From SZUA-186 sp039714155 (GTDB lineage Bacteria > Pseudomonadota > Gammaproteobacteria > UBA9214), in contig JBDLJX010000031.1 of the NCBI GenBank assembly GCA_039714155.1, forward strand, positions 1-27,460: DNA of 27,460 nt, read 5' to 3'. Below the pieces are notes generated by a model. It was not told the origin of the DNA and did not search any database. It saw only the letters and a list, made by a program, of their open reading frames with translations. Below are positions 14,532 through 21,607 of the stretch, in pieces. The translations under genes and the position numbers were made by a program. Positions within the stretch are counted from its first letter, which is position 1, and each line of letters starts with the position of its first letter.

Positions 14532-16796
14532 TTAATTACCGGCGCGAACCAGACCACCCAGTCCGCCCTGTTCAAGCACGCTATTATACAATTTTCGTAT
14601 AGCTACCGGGTCTTCCATTGCGCATGCCTGTTCAACCAGGTCCTGTGCCTCGGTGGCAGTAAAACTGCGAATTACCCATTTCACCCGCGGCAGGCAACTG
14701 GCATTCATACTCAGACTGTCGATACCAAGCCCGAGCAACGCCAGTGCCGCAGCCGGATCACCGGCCATTTCGCCACAAACACTGACCGGCTTGCCGCGGC
14801 GGTGCGCTTCATCAATTACCTGTTTGATGGCAAGCAGTACGGCCGGATGCAGGGTCTGGTACAGGCCCGCTACCCGGCTGTTGTTGCGGTCCACGGCCAG
14901 CAGATACTGGGTAAGATCATTGGTACCGATAGAAAAATAATCGACCCGGTCGGCCATGGCGCCGATCTGGTAAACCGCTGATGGTACTTCGATCATGATA
15001 CCCGTGGGCGGGCGATGTATCGCAGCACCCTCTTCCAGCAACTCACCCATGGCCTGTGAAATAAAGGTCATGGCATGATCGAGCTCGGTCACTGTCGAGA
15101 TCATTGGCAAAAGGATGGTGAGGTTATCCAGTCCGACACTGGCACGCAGCATGGCACGCAACTGTGTCAAAAAGATCTCCGGATGGTCCAGGCTGATCCG
15201 GATTCCGCGCCAGCCCAGGAACGGGTTGTCTTCCTGAACCGGAAAATAGGACAGCATCTTGTCACCACCGACATCCAGCGTCCGCAAGGTCACCGGGCGT
15301 GGCGCAAACGATTCCAGCACCTTGCGATAGATCCGCGTCTGTTCCTCTTCGCCGGGAAACTGCTCGCGCATGAGAAACGGGATCTCGGTCCGGTACAGCC
15401 CGACACCATCGCCTTCACTGTGTATTGCCGGTTCGATATCCGATATCAGGCCGGTATTGATATACAGCGGGATTGCCACATCATCGGGCGTCCGCGACGG
15501 TTTGCCGGCAACCTTGTTCAGGGCCTCGGCAAGCTGCGTCTCCTCCGCCTGCAAGCGAATAAATTCATCACGCACCAGCATCGTCGGATTAACATACACG
15601 TCACCACGATAACCGTCGGCAATGATGGTCTGGCCTTCCAGGCGACCCACCGGCAGGTCCTCGACACCCATGACCGCCGGCACACCCATGGCCTGCGCCA
15701 GGATCGCCAGATGTGAGGAGCTCGAACCGCTGGCAGACACAATGCCGGCCAGTTGCTGCATCGGTACCTCGGCCAGCTGGGCCAGACTGATGTCATCACC
15801 GACCAGCACTGTCTTCGTATAGGCCTGGCGGTTGACCGGCAAATCAGATTGCAATCGTGTCAGCACCCGTCGACCGAGATCACGGATATCACTGGCCCGT
15901 TCGCGCAGGTAGGAATCATCCATGGTCTCGAACACCTGCACGTGTTCCGCGATAGTAATACGCAAGGCACCCTGCGCCCAGTTACCCGCACGGATACGCG
16001 TCTCGGTTTCACCGACGATGCTGTCACTGCCCAGCATCAGCAGCAATGCATCGAACAGCGCCAGTTCCTCGCTGGGCAATATCCCCGACATGCGGTTGGC
16101 ATAATCGCGCAGGTCGTCGCGTACCGCGGCAACGGCTTCGTGAAATCCCGCCAGCTCCGTATCGATGTCGGTAATCTTGCGGTCCGGGATGGCGTCCAGG
16201 TTGGCCGGCGGATACACAATCATGGCCTGACCGATGGCAACACCGGTGGCACCCGGCAGTCCCTTGATCGCGACAGAAACTTCGTCCGCAGTTTCCAGCA
16301 TCTGCGACATTTCGCCGCTGGCACCCGCATGCGTGATGGCGCCGGCCAGCTGTGCCGCCAGCGTTACCAGAAAGGCCGCTTCCTCTTCCCCGAACTTGCG
16401 CGACTCACGTTGCTGCACCACCAGTACACCGAGCACCTTGCCGTGCTGGATAATGGGGACACCGAGAAAACCGTGGTACGGTTGCTCGCCGGTCTCGGGT
16501 ACAAACCGGTAGTGCGGATGGCTGGGTGCATCTTCCAGGTTAACCGGCTCTTCACGTTCAACGACCATACCGACCAGGCCTTCGCCCCGGTTGAGACGCA
16601 CGTTGCCGATGGCGTCCTTGCGCAGACCCTCGGTGGCCATCAGCACATACTGCATGCGGTCGGCATCTATCAGGTAAACCGAAGTTACGTCCACACCCAC
16701 GTTGAAGCGCACGCGCTCGACGATAATGTTGAGCGCCTGGTTCAGGTCGGGCGCTGCATTCACCTCCTGGATGATGCGTCGCAGGGTTTCCAGCAT
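14532..16796 (-). CDS. ptsP: PtsP, nitrogen-PTS enzyme I (EI-Ntr)
   Basis: A 754-residue protein with the full EI-Ntr layout. The N-terminal GAF domain (residues about 1-155, MLETLRRIIQEVNAAPDLNQ..) senses small ligands. The PEP-utiliser N-terminal region (about 175-300) binds the phosphocarrier NPr, the mobile domain carries the phosphoryl-accepting His362 in SASGSSSSHLAILA, and the C-terminal barrel (about 415-705) includes VSVCGEMAGDP and holds the PEP site. It takes phosphate from PEP and passes it to NPr and EIIA-Ntr, which regulate potassium transport, nitrogen and stress responses; it is not a sugar importer. It lies 77 bases after rppH on the same strand, an arrangement conserved in gammaproteobacteria. 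Confidence 0.96.
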   Translation of the reverse strand: MLETLRRIIQEVNAAPDLNQALNIIVERVRFNVGVDVTSVYLIDADRMQYVLMATEGLRKDAIGNVRLNRGEGLVGMVVEREEPVNLEDAPSHPHYRFVPETGEQPYHGFLGVPIIQHGKVLGVLVVQQRESRKFGEEEAAFLVTLAAQLAGAITHAGASGEMSQMLETADEVSVAIKGLPGATGVAIGQAMIVYPPANLDAIPDRKITDIDTELAGFHEAVAAVRDDLRDYANRMSGILPSEELALFDALLLMLGSDSIVGETETRIRAGNWAQGALRITIAEHVQVFETMDDSYLRERASDIRDLGRRVLTRLQSDLPVNRQAYTKTVLVGDDISLAQLAEVPMQQLAGIVSASGSSSSHLAILAQAMGVPAVMGVEDLPVGRLEGQTIIADGYRGDVYVNPTMLVRDEFIRLQAEETQLAEALNKVAGKPSRTPDDVAIPLYINTGLISDIEPAIHSEGDGVGLYRTEIPFLMREQFPGEEEQTRIYRKVLESFAPRPVTLRTLDVGGDKMLSYFPVQEDNPFLGWRGIRISLDHPEIFLTQLRAMLRASVGLDNLTILLPMISTVTELDHAMTFISQAMGELLEEGAAIHRPPTGIMIEVPSAVYQIGAMADRVDYFSIGTNDLTQYLLAVDRNNSRVAGLYQTLHPAVLLAIKQVIDEAHRRGKPVSVCGEMAGDPAAALALLGLGIDSLSMNASCLPRVKWVIRSFTATEAQDLVEQACAMEDPVAIRKLYNSVLEQGGLGGLVRAGN

Positions 16797-16873
16797 AGAC
16801 AGCCCCCCCGGGGACGATGATGGTTTAAACCTGCCGGGTCAGCATCGCCGGCAGCAAACACGAACGGTTTCGG

Positions 16874-17383
16874 TCAGAAATGCTGCTGTCTGTTACCGAG
16901 GGTCACTGCGTCGGGAAACAGCAGTGGTGCGAGTTCTTTCAGTGCTTTTTTGTAGACACTGCGCTTGAATGCAACAACTTCATTAACGGGATGCCAGTAA
17001 TCAACCCAGCGCCAGTGATCGAATTCCGGCTTGTCCGTCTGGTCGAGGCAGACCTCGGAATCCTCGCACAACAAACGCAACATGAACCAGACCTGCTTCT
17101 GGCCAATACACACCGGCCGGCTGGAACGACGAATAAAACGCCGTGGCAGGCGATAACGTAACCAGCCACGGGTCGCACCCATCATCTCGACCTGCAGCGG
17201 CTGTAAACCCACTTCCTCAGCGAGTTCCCGGTACATCGCCTCTTCCGGCGTCTCATCACTGCGAATGCCACCCTGTGGAAATTGCCAGGCATTCTGACCA
17301 ATCCGGCGCGCCCACAACAGGTGCCCGTCACCATTCGACAGGATGATGCCCACATTCGGTCTAAACCCATCCGGATCAATCAC
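16874..17383 (-). CDS. rppH: RNA pyrophosphohydrolase RppH
   Basis: A 169-residue Nudix hydrolase that matches RppH. It opens MIDPDGFRPNVGIILSN, nearly identical to the family, and the Nudix box GGIRSDETPEEAMYRELAEEVGL spans residues about 38-60, with Glu residues for magnesium binding. RppH removes pyrophosphate from the 5' end of mRNAs and so starts RNase E-dependent decay. The start is GTG with AAGGGA nine bases upstream; the encoded first residue is read as Met. It is upstream of ptsP on the same strand, the usual order in gammaproteobacteria. Confidence 0.96.
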   Translation of the reverse strand: MIDPDGFRPNVGIILSNGDGHLLWARRIGQNAWQFPQGGIRSDETPEEAMYRELAEEVGLQPLQVEMMGATRGWLRYRLPRRFIRRSSRPVCIGQKQVWFMLRLLCEDSEVCLDQTDKPEFDHWRWVDYWHPVNEVVAFKRSVYKKALKELAPLLFPDAVTLGNRQQHF

Positions 17384-17537
17384 TTACATAATCCCTTAAA
17401 GATCGCCTAGCTGCACAGATTCTTACATAGCCGGCCAGGCGGGGCAAATGCCGTCAGCCGGCACAGGGTAGCGCCAATTGTCCTTTGTCGTGGCAGCCTC
17501 TATGCTTGGCGGCGTTTTTTTACCCGGAAACAGAGCC

Positions 17538-18194
17538 GTGAGCCTGGCATTATTTGACCTCGACAACACCCTGATCGGTGGCGACAGTGACTACCTGTGG
17601 GGCTGTTTCCTTGCCGAACACGGCATTGTCGATGGCGCCGTCTACGAACGTGCAAACCAGCGCTTTTATGACCAGTACAAAGCCGGCGTGCTGGATATTA
17701 ACGAGTTCCTGCGCTTCCAACTGAAGCCACTGGCCGAGCATGACATGCAAACACTCAAGCAATGGCGCAGTCAGTACATTGATGAAAAAATCACCCCCAT
17801 ACTGCTGCCAAAGGCACATGCCCTGATTGAAGAACACCGCAGCCGCGGTGACACGCCGGTGATTATCACCGCGACCAACAGTTTCATTACCCGACCGATC
17901 GCCGGGTTGTACGGTGTTGAATGCCTGCTGGCCACCGAACCGGAGATCATCAATGACCGCTACACCGGCAATGTCGCCGGCGCACCCTGCTTTCAGGAGG
18001 GCAAGGTCGATAACATCATGACATGGCTGGCAGCAGCCAGTGAAACCCTGGCGAACAGCTGGTTCTACAGTGATTCACACAATGACCTGCCCTTGCTCAA
18101 CCGGGTAACGCACCCGGTCGCGGTTGATCCCGATGATATCCTGCGGCAACACGCCAGCGAGCATGACTGGCAGGTAATGAGCCTGAGAAACTGA
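17538..18194 (+). CDS. SerB-like HAD-IB family phosphatase
   Basis: A 218-residue HAD-superfamily hydrolase. Motif I is LALFDLDNTL with nucleophile Asp7 and acid Asp9, motif II is the Thr in IITATNSF, and motif III is YSDSHNDLPLL. The subclass IB pattern (helical cap after DSDYLWGCFLAEHG) groups it with phosphoserine phosphatase-like and related enzymes; the opening matches the family TIGR01490 as I know it. Its substrate may be a small phosphate ester. Start is GTG at 17538, which places motif I at the N-terminus as in relatives; a TTG 60 bases upstream would add a non-conserved hydrophobic tail. It is divergent from rppH, a frequent arrangement in gammaproteobacteria. Confidence 0.88.
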   Translation: MSLALFDLDNTLIGGDSDYLWGCFLAEHGIVDGAVYERANQRFYDQYKAGVLDINEFLRFQLKPLAEHDMQTLKQWRSQYIDEKITPILLPKAHALIEEHRSRGDTPVIITATNSFITRPIAGLYGVECLLATEPEIINDRYTGNVAGAPCFQEGKVDNIMTWLAAASETLANSWFYSDSHNDLPLLNRVTHPVAVDPDDILRQHASEHDWQVMSLRN

Positions 18195-18238
18195 CTAGTG
18201 CCCATTCAAGCGGATAACAACGGCTACAGAACCAACAC

Positions 18239-18376
18239 AGCTGAGTGTCGGTTTTTTATTAAATGGCCACGAAATCCACGAAAGGACACGGAAAAATGTC
18301 TTTAAGGCTTTTATCTTTCCGTGTTTTTCCGTGGATTCCGTGGCAATAATATCTGTCTTTTTCAGGTTGAAAGAGT
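18239..18376 (+). repeat. 137-bp CCACGGAA hairpin element, copy 3
   Basis: Matches the copy at 6404-6540 from CTGAGTG(T/C)CGG.. through GGCCACG, the CACGGAAA centre, TTCCGTGGATTCCGTGGCA and ATATCTGTCTTTTTCAGG, to TTGAAAGAGT. It ends 11 bases before the btuC start codon, so the ribosome site of btuC (weak GAAAGAG) lies at or within its right edge. Confidence 0.88.
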
Positions 18377-18387
18377 GCTGCTAAGCA

Positions 18388-19389
18388 ATGGCTGAACACC
18401 CGTTTATCCTGTTCCCGGTATTGCTGTTGCTGACGGCGGCCAGCCTCGCAGTCAGTCTGACAGCGGGCAGCATTGATATCGGCTGGTCGCAGCTGCCCGG
18501 CATCCTGTTCACAGACAAACATGAACTCGCCGGGCGCGTGGTGCTGGAACTGCGCTGGCCACGGGCGGCCGCGGCCTTTGTCACCGGCGCCCTGCTGTCG
18601 ATTGCCGGCGGCCTGATGCAGGTCTTGCTGCGCAACCCGCTGGCCGATCCCTATGTGCTGGGTGTCTCCGGCGGTGCTGCCACCGGTGCATTGTTGACCA
18701 TGTTGCTTGGACTGGGAGGCGTCTGGTTGCACGGGGCCGCTTTCGGCGGTTCCCTGCTGTCGATGCTGCTGGTGTTCGGACTGGCACATGGCCGCGGCAG
18801 CTGGACCATCAACCGCCTGTTACTGACCGGCATTGTCGTTGCCGCCGGCTGGGGTGCCATTATCAGCTTCCTGCTGGCGCTGAGTCCGGCACAGGACCTG
18901 CACGGTATGTTGTTCTGGTTGATGGGCGATCTCGGCAACGCGACACTGCCGGTTGCCGGAGTCGTGGTGCTGGTCACCGGCCTGCTGCTGGCCATGGGCA
19001 TGGGCCGTGCACTCAACATACTGGCACATGGCGAGCTCACCGCCGCCACTCTCGGTATCCGCGTAGCGCAACTGCGACGACTGGTGTATGTACTCGCGTC
19101 CCTGTTGACCGCAACGGCGGTTACGATTGCCGGCAATGTCGGTTTCGTCGGCCTGGTCGTGCCGCACATGTTGCGCCTGCAGGGTATCCGGGACAATCGT
19201 CTGCTGCTGCCGGCTGCCGCACTGCTGGGTGGCAACCTGCTGGTCATCGCCGACACCCTGTCACGCACCCTGCTGGCACCCAGACAGTTGCCGGTCGGCA
19301 TCCTGACCGCACTGGTCGGCGTGCCGGTCTTCCTCTACCTCCTCTACCGCAGCCGTGCACTGCACGGCGATGGCAGCCGGTCATTATGA
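18388..19389 (+). CDS. btuC: BtuC, cobalamin ABC transporter permease (FecCD family)
   Basis: A 333-residue permease with about ten membrane segments. The family fingerprints LRWPRAAAAFVTGALLSIAGG (residues about 50-70) and NPLADPYVLGVSGGAATGAL are plain, as is the C-terminal GFVGLVVPHMLRL segment. FecCD permeases carry iron-siderophores or cobalamin; the choice of cobalamin rests on the adjacent btuD, riboswitch, btuB, adenosyltransferase and btuF. It overlaps btuD by four bases (ATGA). The ribosome site is weak (GAAAGAG about 11 bases upstream) and lies at the edge of a repeat copy, so expression could depend on that element. Confidence 0.92.
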   Translation: MAEHPFILFPVLLLLTAASLAVSLTAGSIDIGWSQLPGILFTDKHELAGRVVLELRWPRAAAAFVTGALLSIAGGLMQVLLRNPLADPYVLGVSGGAATGALLTMLLGLGGVWLHGAAFGGSLLSMLLVFGLAHGRGSWTINRLLLTGIVVAAGWGAIISFLLALSPAQDLHGMLFWLMGDLGNATLPVAGVVVLVTGLLLAMGMGRALNILAHGELTAATLGIRVAQLRRLVYVLASLLTATAVTIAGNVGFVGLVVPHMLRLQGIRDNRLLLPAAALLGGNLLVIADTLSRTLLAPRQLPVGILTALVGVPVFLYLLYRSRALHGDGSRSL

Positions 19390-20153
19390 CAACACTGCAC
19401 GCGACTGCGCTTGATATTCACATCGGTACTGTCCAGGTGTGCCGGCAGCTGGACCTGACCATCGGCAGCGGTGAGAGCTGGTGCATACTCGGACGCAACG
19501 GCACCGGCAAGACGACCCTGTTGCATACGCTTGCCGGCCTGCGTGCAGCTGACGCCGGCAGTGTTTTACTTGACCACACACTGCTGTCATCACAATCACG
19601 ACGCACCGTTGCCCGGCAACTGGGCCTGCTGACCCAGGACCACAGTGACAGTTTCCCGGCCAGTGTGCTGGAAACCGTGCTCATCGGGCGGCACCCGTAC
19701 CTGGGTCCGTTGCAATGGGAAGGTGAGCAGGATTTCAGGGCAGCCCGGCAGGCTTTACAGGCAGTGGCACTGCAGGACATGGAGCAACGCAATGTTGCCA
19801 CACTGTCCGGCGGCGAACGCCGGCGGGTTGGTATTGCAACCCTGCTCGCACAGGACACGGCATTGCTGCTGCTGGATGAACCGACCAACCATCTCGACCT
19901 GCATCACCAGATCCACATCCTCGACATGTTGCAGGCCATGGTCCGCAACGCAGACAAAACCACCCTGATGGTAATGCACGACATCAACCTGGCAAGCCGT
20001 TACTGTGACCGTTTCCTGCTGCTGCTCGGCAACGGTGAGACTGCCAGCGGTACGGCCGATGAGGTGCTTGTCCGGGAGTTGCTGGAACAGCTTTACGCCC
20101 ACCCGCTACACGCCGTCGATGGCCCGTGGGGACGCGCCTGGCTGCCGCAGTAA
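19386..20153 (+). CDS. btuD: BtuD, cobalamin ABC transporter ATPase
   Basis: A 255-residue ABC ATPase with Walker A LGRNGTGKTT (residues 35-44), Q-loop LTQD (82-85), signature LSGGERRR (140-147), Walker B LLLLDEPTNHLD (160-171) and the switch His in MVMHDIN. This is the FecE/BtuD branch that powers FecCD permeases. It is coupled to btuC by an ATGA overlap, and a glycosyltransferase gene starts six bases after its stop. Together BtuC2D2 import cobalamin delivered by BtuF across the inner membrane. Confidence 0.92.
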   Translation: MTTLHATALDIHIGTVQVCRQLDLTIGSGESWCILGRNGTGKTTLLHTLAGLRAADAGSVLLDHTLLSSQSRRTVARQLGLLTQDHSDSFPASVLETVLIGRHPYLGPLQWEGEQDFRAARQALQAVALQDMEQRNVATLSGGERRRVGIATLLAQDTALLLLDEPTNHLDLHHQIHILDMLQAMVRNADKTTLMVMHDINLASRYCDRFLLLLGNGETASGTADEVLVRELLEQLYAHPLHAVDGPWGRAWLPQ

Positions 20154-20159
20154 CACGCA

Positions 20160-21176
20160 ATGCGTATTCTCGTTGAAGGGCCATGGTGGTCCGGCAAGTG
20201 GACCGACATCACGGTCGCGACCCTGCAGCAACTTGGCCATGAGGTCGATTACCTGTATCACAATCGCAAGACCCTGGCCGACCGTGCCAGACTCGTCGGT
20301 AACCGCCTCGCTGCACTGGCAGGCGCAGACGCCGGCAGCTGGCCGGATATGGCACGTGCACACCTGCTGGCAAGGGCACAGGCCTTCCGCCCCGAGCTGT
20401 TGCTAAGCATCCAGGGCAAGCTGGACCGGCGCACCGCCCACAACCTGAAACGGTTGTTACCCGATCTAAAGATTATCTTCTGGTGGGGTGACATCCTGAC
20501 GGACCGCGCACGGCAGCAGATCGACCGGGCGGCACAGTGCACTGACAGGATCCTGATCTCGTACCGGGGCAGTTATGAAAGACTGCAACCATTGTATGGC
20601 GATCGGTTGCAGTATTTTCCATTCGGCACCTCGGCACGTTTCCACACAGCAACTGCCCTGTCAGCACATGACCAGCGTCGCTTTGCTGTCGATGTGATTT
20701 TTGTCGGCAGCTGTTACCCGGAGCGTTGCGAACTGGTCCGCTACCTGAATGCCCGGCTCGACCAGCCGGTTAAGGTCTGGGGGCGCGGCTGGCGCAAATG
20801 CAGTGGCGTGCGCAGTCATGGCGCATTGTCACTGGATGACTGCATCAAGGCCTATGCCACTGCCGGCATTACACTGAACCTGCATCACCACGAAACGGAC
20901 AACGGCTTCAATATGAAATTTTATGAAATCCCCGCTGCCGGTGGACTGCAGCTATGCGACTGGCAACCGGCCCTGCAGGACAGCGAACTGGGCAAGCTCA
21001 CCAGCGGCTGCCGCACCCCGGAGGAATTCCTCGAACACATCCGCCACCTGCTCGCCCACCCGCAGGAAGGCAGGCAACTGGCCGCGCAGGCGACAACCGC
21101 CGCGCGCACGCTCGAGACGTATGAATCCAGGTTCAAGAACCTGCTTGACACATTGTACGGAGCAAAAAAACACTAA
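20160..21176 (+). CDS. CgeB-like glycosyltransferase
   Basis: A 338-residue protein resembling the CgeB/DUF3880 group with a C-terminal glycosyl-transferase-1-like domain. It opens MRILVEGPWWSGKWTDITVA, has FWWGDILTD near residue 105, RILISYRGSYERLQ, YFPFGTS, DVIFVGSCYPER, and the C-terminal GFNMKFYEIPAAGGLQLCDW followed by EEFLEHIRHLLAHPQEGR, typical of GT-B sugar-nucleotide binding. It begins six bases after btuD with a poor ribosome site, so it is probably read from the btuCD transcript, although nothing in the cobalamin pathway obviously needs it. It may act on an envelope polysaccharide or on a cargo of its own. The following 60-bp palindrome probably ends the transcript. Confidence 0.8.
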   Translation: MRILVEGPWWSGKWTDITVATLQQLGHEVDYLYHNRKTLADRARLVGNRLAALAGADAGSWPDMARAHLLARAQAFRPELLLSIQGKLDRRTAHNLKRLLPDLKIIFWWGDILTDRARQQIDRAAQCTDRILISYRGSYERLQPLYGDRLQYFPFGTSARFHTATALSAHDQRRFAVDVIFVGSCYPERCELVRYLNARLDQPVKVWGRGWRKCSGVRSHGALSLDDCIKAYATAGITLNLHHHETDNGFNMKFYEIPAAGGLQLCDWQPALQDSELGKLTSGCRTPEEFLEHIRHLLAHPQEGRQLAAQATTAARTLETYESRFKNLLDTLYGAKKH

Positions 21177-21204
21177 CTGAACCTGATACCACCGGCGAAC
21201 ACCC

Positions 21205-21264
21205 GTAGGAGCGAATTTATTCGCGAATAAATTCGAATTCATTCGCGAATAAATTCGCTCCTAC
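21205..21264. repeat. 60-bp GTAGGAG palindrome, likely transcription end
   Basis: Arms of at least 24 bases are perfect reverse complements (GTAGGAGCGAATTTATTCGC.. and ..GCGAATAAATTCGCTCCTAC) around an AATTC-rich centre, and the inner part itself contains GCGAATAAATTCG twice. It lies 28 bases after the glycosyltransferase stop and ends directly at the TTGACA of the riboswitch promoter. The hairpin could end or protect the upstream transcript. The same GTAGGAG edge occurs at 7872-7878 and at 27454, the last bases of the window. Confidence 0.85.
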
Positions 21265-21293
21265 TTGACAGTCGCCGCATCCGGTCATACAGT
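21265..21293 (+). promoter_or_regulatory. Sigma-70 promoter of the btuB transcript
   Basis: A perfect -35 TTGACA (21265-21270) is followed after 17 bases by TACAGT (21288-21293). Transcription would start near 21300, just before the cobalamin riboswitch. The -35 begins directly at the last base of the GTAGGAG palindrome. Confidence 0.65.
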
Positions 21294-21304
21294 CCCCCGC
21301 ACTT

Positions 21305-21495
21305 ACAGGTGTCCCGAGGACCATCGTCCGGAGGATGAAACGGGAAGCCGGTGCGTCATTAACAATGACTATTCCGGCGCTGCCCCCGCAACGGTAAGCG
21401 AGTCAAGGTGAATCCATATGCCACTGCGTACAGCGCGGGAAGGCGATTCACCGGGTAATCCACTCGCAAGCCCGGAGACCGGCCTGAAGTACGAC
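21305..21495 (+). ncRNA. Cobalamin riboswitch
   Basis: The leader contains the recognised elements of the cobalamin riboswitch in order: GGATGAAACGGGAAGCCGGTG (about 21332-21352), GCTGCCCCCGCAACGGTAAG (21379-21398), GCCACTG (about 21420-21426) and the B12-box-type AAGCCCGGAGACCGGCCT (21468-21485). It lies about 110 bases before the btuB start. In this class, adenosylcobalamin binding turns expression off. I do not see an obvious intrinsic terminator between it and btuB, so translational control or an unlisted structure is likely. Ends are approximate. Confidence 0.95.
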
Positions 21496-21607
21496 TTGTA
21501 CAAATCGCGGCGGGCGATTGTGTGGGACAGTCTGCCTGTCACTGCCATTGCCCATCCGCCAGAACCGCTGGACGGCACGGGTGGCTGCAACCGGCAGGGA
21601 GAAACAC

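Noticed and set aside
15753..16820. Long plus-strand open frame opposite ptsP
   Set aside because: It is a shadow of ptsP, whose domains and active-site His are unmistakable; the antisense product has no recognisable domain.
17478..17537. Upstream TTG start for the HAD phosphatase
   Set aside because: It would put a hydrophobic tail before motif I, whereas relatives begin just before the DxDxT motif; the GTG at 17538 fits.
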